Positions 37,936-46,893 of a stretch of DNA of 46,893 nt are shown piece after piece. This DNA comes from an uncultured bacterium. Its GTDB lineage: Bacteria; Patescibacteriota; Gracilibacteria; BD1-5; UBA2023. The stretch lies in NCBI GenBank assembly GCA_903908595.1, contig CAIVSN010000158.1:1-46893 (forward strand), given 5' to 3'. Every line of letters starts with the position of its first letter. Position 1 is the first letter of the stretch. The position numbers were made by a program, and so were the translations under genes. The notes below the pieces were generated by a model. The model was not told the DNA's origin and did not search any database. It saw only the letters and a list, made by a program, of their open reading frames with translations.

Positions 37936-38700
37936 CTATTCCGGTACGTCGGGTTCTGAATCCTCGCCCGAACTCCCGTTCAAGATCGCCTTCTGCCGTT
38001 TCCAATCCGGAAAAAATTCATCCATATGGCGTCGGAATTTCTCATTGTGCCCCCGCTCCAGGAGATGAACCATTTCGTGGACCAGAACGTAGAGAATGGA
38101 CTTCATGGGCTGCTTCGCGAGCTCGGTATTGAGCCAAATGCGCTTCGTGACGACATTGCAGGTACCCCACCGGGTTTTCATCGCCCGAAAACGCATATCG
38201 GCAACGCGGACGCGCATGACCGTTTCGAGCCTGGCGATTTCCGGTGCCAGAAGCGGGGCGAGCCGCCAGGCGTACCAGGCTCGGAGGACCGCTTCCCTCC
38301 CCTTCGCCGAGGTGCCGGGGCGTACCGAAAGCCGGAGGGACGATTCGTCCGAAATCATGACTTCCGGCGGAGAATTTTGCTCGACCACTTCCAGCCGATA
38401 CGGTATTCCAAGAAAATAATGGATTTCCCCGCTCGCGTATTCCATTGCCGAATCGCGTTCCATAGCAAGGAATTTCGATCGTTGGCGGGCAAGCCAATCC
38501 GACTTGGACGCTACGAACGTCCGAACGGTATCGAGACTCATCCGCAGCGGCGCGGTAGCGGTGACTTCCCCATCGGCAAGGCGCACCCGGAGACGAAGGT
38601 TTTTGACGTTCTTCCGGGTCACGGTTACGGAAAAGCCTTCCATGGAAATCGAATCGACACGTTCCGCCGAAGAAAAAAAGGCTAGTTTCGGTATTTTCAT
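37936..38700 (-). CDS. YgjP/DUF45-type zinc metallopeptidase
   Basis: The 254-aa soluble protein has a C-terminal zinc-protease domain with the HExxH motif in LVHEMVHLLERGHNEKF, and the third ligand H in GHNEKF. The preceding RAMKTRWGTCN-x4-RIWLN block is the typical YgjP (DUF45, WLM-like) signature. The N-terminal half matches the SprT-like/YgjP beta domain. The substrate is unknown; in other genomes these genes lie near DNA-restriction or repair genes. The ATG overlaps the 3' end of the SulP gene by 19 bp, so the two are cotranscribed. Confidence 0.9.
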   Translation of the reverse strand: MKIPKLAFFSSAERVDSISMEGFSVTVTRKNVKNLRLRVRLADGEVTATAPLRMSLDTVRTFVASKSDWLARQRSKFLAMERDSAMEYASGEIHYFLGIPYRLEVVEQNSPPEVMISDESSLRLSVRPGTSAKGREAVLRAWYAWRLAPLLAPEIARLETVMRVRVADMRFRAMKTRWGTCNVVTKRIWLNTELAKQPMKSILYVLVHEMVHLLERGHNEKFRRHMDEFFPDWKRQKAILNGSSGEDSEPDVPE

Positions 38701-40358
38701 AACCCAAGGGATTGTATGGCATCGTAGCTGGTGGCGAATACGCGCCGCTCGTGGCGGGCATCGTGGAAGAATTTCGTTTTTTTCAGAAGTTTTTCCGTCA
38801 AGACGGAAACCCCCGAATAATACGCTTCGATTTTGAATTTTTCCATGTGCCGGACCATTTTTTCAAGGGTTTCCAGCCCGTCGAGATCGATGTTGTGCAC
38901 GCTGGAAAAACTGAAGATCACGTTCTTCGGCTTCTTCAGCTGTTCCACTTGGTCGAGCTGGGCCTCCACGTTGATGTACGTGAGGGATCCGCTGAATTTG
39001 TAGATGAGCGTGTCCTCGGGTTCCTGTTTGGGAATATATTCCCGCAAACGGGCCTTCACGTAGTAATCCCCATTGCGGAAAATCGACACGTAGACGTTGC
39101 CGTCGGACACCTTTTTGATAAAGACGATCAGGGTAATCGTCGTGGCGGCCAGTATGGCGATGAGCGGATCATCGAACGTCGTGATAGCCGCGGTCAGCAT
39201 GGTTATCGCGAAGGCGAACCGGTCATAGTGCCAAATCTTCCGGTACCGTTCGACTTCGATCATCCCCACGGCAATCGACATCAGGATAGCCGCGATCACG
39301 CTCATGGGAAGCAGTTTGAACCATCCGAATCCGACCGCCGAAATAATCAGCGTTCCAATGGCGGCAATCGAGGCCGATATCCGGTGGTCGGCCCCGGATT
39401 TGACATTGAGCGCGGTCCGCACGAGCACGGCGGTCGCCGGCATTCCGCCAACCAGCCCGGAGCAGATATTGGCCAAAGCCAATCCCCGGACTTCCAAATC
39501 CTTGTTGAACTTCGTTTTCGACATATCTTCCGCGATCTTTGCGGATATGAGCGTTTCGAGAATGGCCACGATGGCCACCACGAGCGAGGTCAGGGCAATC
39601 GATTTGTACAGGATGATGTTGTCGTACAACGTGCTCCGGGAAAACAGCGATGGGAAATCCGGAAACGACACGAGGGTAAACGAAAGCGAAGCGAATTTGT
39701 CTTGAATGGTATCGACCGGGGGGATCCACCCCCGGACCGAAGCGTAACCGGTCAGGATGCCGACAATCGTCAGGGGCAAAGCTCCGGGGATGCCGGGGAT
39801 TTTGCGCTTCCAAACCGCCAGGAAAGCGAATGAAACCGCGAAAATCGCGAACGCCGCAAGATTCGCGTCGGGCAGGTGGACCGCGGTCCGGATCAGGCCA
39901 TCGAGAAAATCCTTCTGCGGTCAGGCAGAAATTCACAGGGCGTTATTCAGCTGGGATGCGGCGATGGTCACCCCTACCCCGAGCAAAAACCCATGGAGGG
40001 CGCTGGACGGAATGAGCGTGACGTACTTGGAAAGCCGGAACGCGTACACGACGAAAATAATGCCGCCGGCCCCGATCGCGACGAACGGCACGAACGTCGC
40101 GCCGTGAGCGACGCTGAAAGCGAGGAGAATTCCCGACAAAGCCCCCGCCGGACCGTAGATATTGTGTTTGGAAGAAGCGAAGAGCGATGCCGAAAAACCG
40201 GCCCAGATCGCCGTGAGGATGCCCATGAGCGGAGCCTGCGGGTAGTCTCAAAGCGATGCGACGGCGAGCGCGAGCGAAAGCGGGATATTCACGAGCGCGA
40301 CCGTAAGTCACGGTTTGTAATTGGCTCGGAGCCGGGAAAGGAACGTAGTCATCGGCAT
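38682..40358 (-). CDS. SulP family anion transporter with STAS domain
   Basis: The 558-aa integral membrane protein has about 12 TM helices (residues 15-420), including SKHNIYGPAGALSGILLAF, the family's SxxxxxGPxxA block, and VGGMPATAVLVRTALNVKSG. A cytoplasmic STAS domain (about 435-550) follows, with NVIFSFSSVHNIDLDGLETL, the site of the conserved Ser-x-x-x-x-D. The family carries sulfate, bicarbonate, chloride or C4-dicarboxylates; the substrate cannot be told here. UGA codons at 39933, 39921, 40254 and 40308 read as Gly, and one near the end (38697) adds GKYRN before TAG. Starts at 40358 and 40352 are both possible. Confidence 0.93.
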
Positions 40359-40585
40359 GTTTAAAAATCGGAACGGATACAATATATTACCGGAGCGAAA
40401 ATATCAAGCCGAACTTTGATTTTTAGCGTGGCGGGGTTCGGAGATACTCTGTATCCGTTGCGGTCGAAGCCGAATTGGTCCGTCAGGCATAACTCGCGGG
40501 ATTGGAACGGGAACACGGGAAACGAACCAGCTTCCATTCGATGGGAAGCGCCGGGATCGGGATAAAAAACAGGCGGGGATGCGGC

Positions 40586-41509
40586 TTACGGTACGGCGTT
40601 CTTCGGCATGGGGATGAGATCCCCATATTTCCGGTCCAATGCCTCGTGATCGGGCCGGAAAAAGTTGTAGCCGCTGTGCGGGGTGAACGTGAGTTCTCAG
40701 AAATATATCCTATCGGAAACGCAGTAGAGATCGACCCGCATCAGGGGAAATCCCGCGGAAAGCAATCGCGCGTATCCGACCATGGTTTCGAGGCGTTCGG
40801 GTTTCGGCAAATCGAACATCCCCTCGTATCCCGGCTGGTTTCCCATATAAAAATCCAACCGGTTCCCCTTCGGGTCGATAAAAATCCTCCGATGGTCGCC
40901 AAACCGTCCAATGTCGATCTGGATAAAATCCGGCTCGCCGTCGAAACAGTGGATTTTGTAGTCGACGATGACCGGAAAAAGCGGATCTTCCAACAGTTCT
41001 TCAACGATGATGCGGGGTTCGATATTCCGATAATGGAGTTCCCTACCCGCTATGGAATAATCCACGCCCATCCATTGGTCCAGGGTGCGTACCGTTTCGG
41101 GAATATCCAACGCTGCCTTGTCGCGAACGAAGATATTGAAGCTGGTACCATGCGCGCACTTGATAACGAATTTCTCGGGAAGCGTTTCGAACGGGATATC
41201 CCGCGCGGACTTTCCCTGCCAGTAGAGTTCTACCAGGACCGATTTGCCGATTTTTTCGGCAATGAAATCCCGGACCGCGAATTTGTCGGACAGCTCGCTG
41301 AAAATCGGATCGGTCTGAATGAGCTTGAGCGCTTGGATTTTTTCGTTGTAGGTTTTCGGATGGTCGAGATCCGGGAATCTTCGAAAGATAAAGAAATATT
41401 TCAGGCGGATCAACTGCCGATCGGAAAGCAGGCCCATGAGATAATTCCGAAATCGAATCGCGGAAACGGAGAACGATTTGCGCATTCCACCGGTTGGGGC
41501 TGACGTCAT
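40586..41509 (-). CDS. TupA-like ATP-grasp protein
   Basis: The 307-aa enzyme is of the ATP-grasp fold, TupA type, found in polysaccharide or teichuronopeptide gene clusters. Typical positions: LSDKFAVRDFIAEKIG at the start of the grasp domain, FVIKCAHGTSFNIFV (ATP-binding Lys), PRIIVEELL, VDYKIHCFDGEP, and a metal-binding end with MRVDLYCVSDRIYFGELTFT. A UGA at 40697 encodes the Gly after IYF, and the tail ends HSGYNFFRPDHEALDRKYGD. In this family it probably ligates an amino acid to a sugar acid or cell-surface polymer. No polysaccharide cluster is visible here. Confidence 0.85.
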
Positions 41510-41601
41510 TTTGAATAGATAGGGAATGGCTCGAATATATGCGAAATCCTCTCGAATTCAAACGATTTGACTCAGTCAGCGCGTTCCCGGGCCCGTTCGG
41601 G

Positions 41602-41973
41602 TTACAGTTCGAAACTGAGCGCCATTTCCCGGTCGGGCCCATTGAGGAAAAAATCGAATTCCAACCAGAATCCGCCGTTCCTCTTCGACCATTCGATGAG
41701 GTTGCGGTTCAGGAGCGGTTCTTCATACACGGCTTCCGGCAACGGGAACGCGAGATTGAAAAACATGATTTTGGCCTTCCTGAAGCCTTCCAATCGTACC
41801 AGGACTTCGCAAACGATGCGATCCGGCAAGTCATCGCCTTTGACGAAAGCCACGTATTTAAAATCTTTGAACCGCATGATGTCTTCCCGGGCCAATTCGA
41901 ACTTGTCGCAGTAAAACGTCAGCTTCTCGGAGATGGACGATGCGTCCGGATCGTATTTCACGACGAGGTTCAT
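41602..41973 (-). CDS. Hypothetical small protein, 123 aa
   Basis: A soluble protein with alternating strands and helices, no UGA, and no recognised family. It opens MNLVVKYDPDASSISEKLTF, continues with KFELAREDIMRFKDFKYVAF and ends FEL-TAA. No signal or TM segment is seen. It is about 90 bp upstream of the TupA-like gene on the same strand, so the pair may be transcribed together. The 212-bp gap to the chemoreceptor holds a terminator at 42132. Confidence 0.6.
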   Translation of the reverse strand: MNLVVKYDPDASSISEKLTFYCDKFELAREDIMRFKDFKYVAFVKGDDLPDRIVCEVLVRLEGFRKAKIMFFNLAFPLPEAVYEEPLLNRNLIEWSKRNGGFWLEFDFFLNGPDREMALSFEL

Positions 41974-42131
41974 AATGATTGGGTTAAGATGGCTTGTAGA
42001 AAAGTGCTCGGAATTCGGAAGGGTGGCACGAGCATCGTACCCAGCAATATTAATACCGGATTATACCATGGAAGTTAGCCCGGTCGAAAGATGGAAGGAA
42101 AATAGCCAGCCGGGAGATGGCCCCCAATCTA

Positions 42132-42156
42132 GAAAAAATCCCGCGCGAGGCGGGAT
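42132..42156 (-). terminator. Intrinsic terminator after chemoreceptor gene
   Basis: On the minus strand the stem ATCCCGC / GCGGGAT is followed by TTTTT, about 30 bases after the UGA at 42185. Confidence 0.75.
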
Positions 42157-42184
42157 CTGGAACGCGGGGATGGTTTCCCCCGCA

Positions 42185-44152
42185 TCATGTCACGTGTATC
42201 CCCCGCATCAGATTCATGAGATTTTGAATCGTCCCATGAACTTCTACGAGCGACGCCGCGATTTCTTCGCTCGTCGCGGCATTTTCATTCGCAATCGCGC
42301 TCAGGTGTTCGATTTCCCTTTTGATTCCGATTACCGACTCGTGGGTAGAATCGCAATCGTTCGATAGCCCTTCCGTGACCGTCGCCAACCCCTGATTGAT
42401 ACCGCTGAACGCTTCGGTGGTTTCATTTTCCATATGTCGTACGGAAGTGACGGCAAAATCCATATTTTGTATGGCCTTCGCGAGGTCGCCGGACGTGTCC
42501 TTCATGCTCTTCAGCAATTGGCCGGTGGTACGTTTCCCGGCGTCGCTGGCGACTTTCGATCGCTCTGCCAGGGTGCGTACTTCCAATGCCACCACCGCGA
42601 AACTCCGACCCGATTCTCCCGCCCTTGCCGCCTCGATTGAGGCATTGAGGGCGAGGATGTTGGTCTGGAAGGCAATTCCCTCGATCGTGCTCAATACCTC
42701 GATGATCTCCCTGATACTGCCTTCCGACAGCATCGCGAACGTACCGCTCGCGGTCACGATAGCGGATTGTGCCGACCGTATCCCCTGAGTGACCTGCTCG
42801 ACTTCTTTTGTCACCAGCCGTTTCGCGTGGTCTATCGCCCCTTCCTGTTCCCTGAGTTTGCCGATATCTTGCCGGGTATTGCTCGCATGGGTCTCAAGCG
42901 TTTCGGTGTTCCGGCTCAATCCTTCCGCGGCCAAGCTGAGCCCCTCGTTTTCCGTTCCTTGCGAAAGGGTGGCGGTCGAGACGTGACCCGTGCTTGCCTC
43001 TATGTCACTTAAGGAAGATTTTGCCGCCTCGAACGCGGTCTTTATGGGACCGAGCTTGAATCGGAGCACGAGGGCGAGGGATGCCACGACCAAAATGAAC
43101 AGGCCGGTCATGGATGCCCATATGATATTCCTAAGCAGAATGGATTCCGTCAGTATCTCCGTTTTGGGGAGGGCGCCAACTATCATCATGCCTACGTCCG
43201 GAACATCCTGGAACCACCCGACCTTTTCGGTAATGCTTCCGTCCGCCTCCTTCCATTTGTAAGAAAATTCCCCGGGAGCGAATACGATTTTCCCATCCCC
43301 GGAATGGGTGACGGTACTTTTTTTACGAGCCAGTATGTCCTCGAATATTTTCTTTCCATTCTCGGCATCGGTCTGACCCAGAAAATTTTTTCCTACAAAA
43401 GAAGCGTTCCGGTGCATCAACATGTTCCCATACGTTTTTCCCGCTTTGGAATCAAGCACGTAAATATATCCCGTCTGCCCTATTTTCTGATTCAGGAGCA
43501 CGGCCGTAAACGCATCGATGATCGGTTGTACGTTCGTTCCCACGTATCCGACGATTTTACGTCCTCCCACGTCCTGCAGCGTCTGGTATTTCGCGAAGTA
43601 GTTGACGCCGAGTATCGGGGCGAGCCCGATAAACGGCCTATCCGCTTGTATGGCTTCGATAACGGGTACCGAATCCATAACCGTCCCGTACATGCGGTTT
43701 TTTTGGACGTCCCGCACCGAAGTGGAAATCCGTACGCATTTCGCCTCGCACGCGATTACCGACGCGACCGAACCCCGGTAGATTTCCGAGAACTTGTCCA
43801 CCTGCCGGTGTTGGTTCGTGACGACGGCATCCTGGTTCGAAAACACGGGGACTTGGTTCGATCCGGACGAAGCCGGATCGAACTTCCATTCCTTGTTGTC
43901 AAACATCCCGGCAAAAGAATCGAACTGGGCATTGGTATTGGCCATGAAGCCAATATGCATCATTTGCAAGGAATTGGCATTCCCCACCATGATCGTATTG
44001 ACCAGTTTTTCCGTTTCGCGTTTGCTATTCTGACCGCTCAAATGGGAGAGTCCCAACGATATGGTCAACGCGGCAAGGGAAAACACCGCTCCGATCGCCA
44101 GAAGGATCGAAGCAAGCGTGGAAGTCGATTTCCTATTTGTTTTCGTAGCCAT
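42185..44152 (-). CDS. Methyl-accepting chemotaxis protein
   Basis: The 655-aa chemoreceptor has TM1 (about 15-34), a periplasmic double-Cache-type sensor (about 60-320) and TM2 (about 340-360). The long cytoplasmic coiled coil carries the hairpin tip [20 protein letters not shown], which is the CheA/CheW contact zone. [11 protein letters not shown] follows. HAMP is not clear. No CheA, CheW or flagellar gene is in the window. The body ends at UGA 42185-42187, directly before a terminator; if read as Gly the frame runs on for 45 codons to TAA 42050. See the finding on terminal UGA codons. Chemoreceptors are rarely found in candidate-phyla genomes, so transfer is possible. Confidence 0.92.
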   Translation of the reverse strand: MATKTNRKSTSTLASILLAIGAVFSLAALTISLGLSHLSGQNSKRETEKLVNTIMVGNANSLQMMHIGFMANTNAQFDSFAGMFDNKEWKFDPASSGSNQVPVFSNQDAVVTNQHRQVDKFSEIYRGSVASVIACEAKCVRISTSVRDVQKNRMYGTVMDSVPVIEAIQADRPFIGLAPILGVNYFAKYQTLQDVGGRKIVGYVGTNVQPIIDAFTAVLLNQKIGQTGYIYVLDSKAGKTYGNMLMHRNASFVGKNFLGQTDAENGKKIFEDILARKKSTVTHSGDGKIVFAPGEFSYKWKEADGSITEKVGWFQDVPDVGMMIVGALPKTEILTESILLRNIIWASMTGLFILVVASLALVLRFKLGPIKTAFEAAKSSLSDIEASTGHVSTATLSQGTENEGLSLAAEGLSRNTETLETHASNTRQDIGKLREQEGAIDHAKRLVTKEVEQVTQGIRSAQSAIVTASGTFAMLSEGSIREIIEVLSTIEGIAFQTNILALNASIEAARAGESGRSFAVVALEVRTLAERSKVASDAGKRTTGQLLKSMKDTSGDLAKAIQNMDFAVTSVRHMENETTEAFSGINQGLATVTEGLSNDCDSTHESVIGIKREIEHLSAIANENAATSEEIAASLVEVHGTIQNLMNLMRGIHVT

Positions 44153-44280
44153 TTTCGTATTTCCTTCAAATATTGGTTGATTGAGAAAAAGAAGCCGGTT
44201 CGGATTCTATAGAAGGAATTTATATTAACAAAAAAATAGATTATTCCGTTCGAGTGTCCGACACGGGGTACGATGGGCCG

Positions 44281-44315
44281 AAAAAAATCGCCAACCGGAA
44301 ATCCGGCGGGCGATT
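44281..44315 (-). terminator. Intrinsic terminator after ahcY
   Basis: On the minus strand AATCGCC / GGCGATT arms around CCGGATTTCCGG are followed by TTTTTTT. It is about 20 bases past the ahcY stop. Confidence 0.85.
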
Positions 44316-44332
44316 ACTCGTGACGATGATTC

Positions 44333-45736
44333 CTAATACCGATAGTGGTCCGGCTTGAACGGTCCGACCTTCGGCACCCCGATATAGTCGGCCTGCTCGG
44401 TGGAGAGCTCCGTAAGCTCTGCCCCAATGCGTCCGAGATGGAGCCGCGCGACTTTCTCGTCGAGGTGCTTCGGGAGGCGGTAGACGCCGACCGGGTAGGC
44501 TTCGGGATGGTTGAAAAGTTCCATCTGCGCGAGCGTCTGGTTCGTGAACGAATTGGACATGACGAACGAGGGGTGGCCCGTCGCGCAACCGAGATTGACG
44601 AGGCGGCCTTCCGCGAGGAGGAGGATCTTGTTCCCGCTCGGGAGCGTGATGTGGTCGACCTGGGGCTTGATATTGTCCCAGACGTATTTTCTCATGCTCA
44701 TGACGTCGATTTCGCTGTCGAAATGCCCGATGTTGCAAACGATGGATTCGTGCCGCATCTTCACCATGTGATCATGGGTGATAATATCCTTGTTTCCGGT
44801 TGCCGTCACGAAGATGTCGCCCTTGTCACAGGCATATTCCATCGTAATGACCCGGTACCCTTCCATGCTGGCTTGAAGCGCGCAGATCGGGTCGATTTCC
44901 GTGACCCAGACCGTCGCTCCCATGCCTCGGAACGCCGAAGCACATCCCTTCCCCACGTCGCCGTATCCGCACACGACCGCGATTTTCCCGGCGATCATGA
45001 CGTCGGTGGCCCGCTTGATTCCGTCGATGATGGACTCCCGGCAACCGTACAGGTTGTCGAATTTGGACTTCGTTACCGAGTCGTTGACGTTGATCGCGGG
45101 GAACGGAAGCCGTCCCGCCTCGAACATCTGGTAGAGCCGGTGGACCCCGGTGGTGGTCTCTTCGGAAACCCCGCGGATGTTTTTGCGGATGTTGGAATAG
45201 AATCCTGGCTTGGAAGCGAGGGTTTTCTTGATGGCAGCGAACAATACGCGTTCTTCTTCGCAGGTCGGGTTCGCGAGGACCCCGATGTCGGATTCCGCTT
45301 CGGAACCGAGGATCACGAGCAAGGTCGCGTCTCCCCCGTCGTCGAGGATCATGTTCGGTGTGCCGCCGTCTGACCAGTCGAGGATTCGGTGGGTGTATTC
45401 CCAGTATTCTTCGAGGGATTCGCCCTTGTACGCGAACACCGGAATGCCGGCTTCCGCTATCGCCGCCGCCGCGTGGTCCTGGGTCGAGAAAATATTGCAG
45501 GAAGCCCACCGGATGTCGGCCCCAAGCGCTTTGAGCGTTTCGATGAGCGCCGCCGTCTGGATGGTCATGTGGAGGGAGCCGGCAATCCGAGCGCCCTTAA
45601 GCGGTTGGGAATCCCCGTATTCCTTCCGGAGGGACATGAGCCCCGGCATTTCCGTTTCGGCGATTTCGAGCTCCTTCCGTCCCCAGGCCGCGAGGGAAAT
45701 ATCGGCAATCCTGTAGTCGTTCGTGTTCGTGTTCAT
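44333..45736 (-). CDS. ahcY: Adenosylhomocysteinase
   Basis: The 467-aa NAD-dependent enzyme splits S-adenosylhomocysteine into homocysteine and adenosine, removing the product that inhibits SAM methylases. Landmarks: [32 protein letters not shown], the [14 protein letters not shown] block, [26 protein letters not shown] for NAD, and the [11 protein letters not shown]-terminus. It has no UGA. Start chosen at ATG 45736 ([13 protein letters not shown]); a longer ORF to 45766 is not favoured. The PfkB-type kinase gene lies 48 bp upstream on the same strand, forming a SAH-recycling pair. Confidence 0.97.
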   Translation of the reverse strand: MNTNTNDYRIADISLAAWGRKELEIAETEMPGLMSLRKEYGDSQPLKGARIAGSLHMTIQTAALIETLKALGADIRWASCNIFSTQDHAAAAIAEAGIPVFAYKGESLEEYWEYTHRILDWSDGGTPNMILDDGGDATLLVILGSEAESDIGVLANPTCEEERVLFAAIKKTLASKPGFYSNIRKNIRGVSEETTTGVHRLYQMFEAGRLPFPAINVNDSVTKSKFDNLYGCRESIIDGIKRATDVMIAGKIAVVCGYGDVGKGCASAFRGMGATVWVTEIDPICALQASMEGYRVITMEYACDKGDIFVTATGNKDIITHDHMVKMRHESIVCNIGHFDSEIDVMSMRKYVWDNIKPQVDHITLPSGNKILLLAEGRLVNLGCATGHPSFVMSNSFTNQTLAQMELFNHPEAYPVGVYRLPKHLDEKVARLHLGRIGAELTELSTEQADYIGVPKVGPFKPDHYRY

Positions 45737-45784
45737 AGTGAAATTGGTTAAAAAAAAAGAGAGCATTGTATCGAAAGCAATTCC

Positions 45785-46723
45785 TTACGCAAAGAATTTT
45801 TCTCAGAATTCCTTCATTCCTATCGCGTCGACGGAATCCCGGGTAAACGTGTGGTTCTGCCCCCCGACGTGCTCGATCTTGATGCCGCCGAGCACGCTGC
45901 CGAGCTTACAGGACTTCTCGATGTCCCATCCTTCGGAAAGCCCGCACAGGAGACCTGCCCGGAACGCGTCGCCGCATCCGGTCGGATCCACGGGGGTATG
46001 GACGAAAATCGTCGGGATTTCCGTTTCTCCCGATTCCTGGCAGATGCGGGATCCCTTCTCCCCGAGGGTGACGATCGCGATTTTGCCGTAGGACTTCGCG
46101 ATGTCCGTGAAATACTGTCCGGACAGGCCCCGGAAGGTCTCATACTCGTATTCGTTCATGATCGTGATGTCCGCTTGGACCACCATTTTTACGAGTTCGT
46201 CCCCGGAAAACAGCCCCATAGCCTGCCCCGGATCGAAAATCGTAAAAATCCCGCGTTCGGTGCATTCCCGCAAGTGGTTCATGATGCCGAGCCGGGAATC
46301 GGGAGCGATAATGGCATGCGAATACGGCGCGTTCCTTACGGAAATTTCTCAGGAAAAACCCATCGCCCCGGGATGGAACGCCGTGATCTGCCGGCCGATT
46401 TCGTCGCCGATGATGTAGCCCTGCGGGCTGAACGTCTGGGGGATGACCCTGATGGAATCCGTACGGATGCCAAGTTCCGCGAGGCGGAGGAGGTATCCTT
46501 CCGCATCCTCCCCGACCGCGGCGATGATTTCGGAAGATTTCCCGAGCAGAGAAAGGTTGTACGCGATATTCCCGGCGGCGCCGCCGTACTCGCGACGGAT
46601 GGTCGGAACGAACAGCGACATATTGAAGCTGTCGAGCGCGTCGGGGATGATTTGGCTTTTGAAAGTCCCGACGACCGATATGATGGTATCGAACGCCACG
46701 GAACCTGAAACGAGTATGCTCAT
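45785..46723 (-). CDS. PfkB-family kinase, probable adenosine kinase
   Basis: The 312-aa ribokinase-fold enzyme has an N-terminal GSVAFDTII, a glycine-rich EYGGAAGNIAYNLSLLG, and the catalytic anion hole TPVDPTGCGDAFRAG with the catalytic Asp in GCGDAF. UGA codons at 46349 and 45803 are read as Gly; the second extends the C-terminus to EFGEKFFA before TAA. Sequence alone does not fix the substrate (adenosine, ribose or fructose-type). Its place directly before ahcY favours adenosine: it would turn the adenosine released from SAH into AMP and pull the AhcY reaction forward. Confidence 0.88.
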
Positions 46724-46745
46724 AGAAAAAAGGGGTTATGGAGCC

Positions 46746-46893
46746 TCTGCAATATTCCCTTCGTTAGTAAAAATCTCATATTTTTTAGGCATATTTTATG
46801 ATAGAAAAATGAGTTTAGTGGTTCTAAATGAATTTTTATAGAGTAAAATAGGACAAAAAAGATGAAATTTTAATAGATGTGGAATATTGCAGA
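46746..46893. repeat. AT-rich right edge with an inverted repeat
   Basis: TCTGCAATATTCC near 46746 has its exact complement GGAATATTGCAGA at 46881-46893, about 120 bases apart and cut by the window edge. The interior is AT-rich (unlike the rest) with no supported gene. It may be the end of a mobile element; the family is not identified. Confidence 0.4.

Noticed and set aside
842-46723. Widespread pseudogenes under the standard code
   Set aside because: Breaks occur only at UGA and at conserved Gly, in otherwise intact essential genes; recoding explains them.
1-46893. tRNA or rRNA genes
   Set aside because: No T-loop or cloverleaf pattern and no rRNA-like block was seen on either strand by eye; a short tRNA could be missed.

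Overview
This window reads as a chromosome segment of a Gracilibacteria/Absconditabacteria-type bacterium (Candidate Phyla Radiation) that decodes UGA as glycine (genetic code 25). Under the standard code most genes shatter into in-frame fragments. With UGA=Gly they become complete proteins, and the recoded glycines fall on invariant positions: the Walker A motif of an ABC exporter (GPTGGGKTT), the GGEEF signature of a diguanylate cyclase, the AGVMGG block of PheT, KGLAYPCF of GltX, and the run into the Fe-S cluster of endonuclease III. The lineage is inferred from the code and the gene set; no rRNA or tRNA gene is visible. All coordinates below assume UGA=Gly, with UAA/UAG as stops. Three exceptions (21043, 27536, 42185) are discussed in the findings.

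Layout. 1-8.6 kb: edge of an ISAzo13-like transposase, a HEPN-like membrane protein, nth, a TatD nuclease, the pheT-rel pair and a VirB2-like pilin with a PH-like membrane partner. 8.6-12.7 kb (minus): AzoR, a DUF805 membrane protein, a GIY-YIG protein, an ABC-F ATPase and a secreted protein. 12.9-18.5 kb: a diguanylate cyclase, two orphan proteins (one behind a promoter with an operator-like palindrome and a leader ORF) and gltX with a UAA in its N-terminal region. 18.7-25.7 kb (minus): a secreted DUF4214/FISUMP protein, a small orphan, a membrane-anchored EEP phosphatase/nuclease and a heterodimeric ABC exporter. 26.1-28.2 kb: an orphan, a membrane-anchored small protein and a flavodoxin-fold reductase. 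28.2-30.5 kb (minus): an ice-binding-domain adhesin ending in LPKTG, with its sortase. 31-34 kb: a CHASE-PAS-GGDEF-EAL protein. 34.2-46.7 kb (minus): Nudix, an alternating-repeat protein, PyrD, a YgjP-like metallopeptidase, a SulP transporter, an ATP-grasp (TupA-like) protein, an orphan, a chemoreceptor, AhcY and a PfkB-family kinase next to AhcY that probably salvages adenosine. The last 150 bases are AT-rich and carry an inverted repeat cut by the window edge.

Two themes stand out. First, the cell seems built to sense and attach: two c-di-GMP proteins, a chemoreceptor, a pilin-like protein, two large secreted surface proteins and a sortase, beside very limited metabolism. Second, the spaces between genes hold at least three families of foldback (self-complementary) repeats, called A, B and C here. 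They concentrate at convergent gene ends, often supply or touch the stop codon, and in family C have outer arms specific to each locus that are nevertheless self-complementary.
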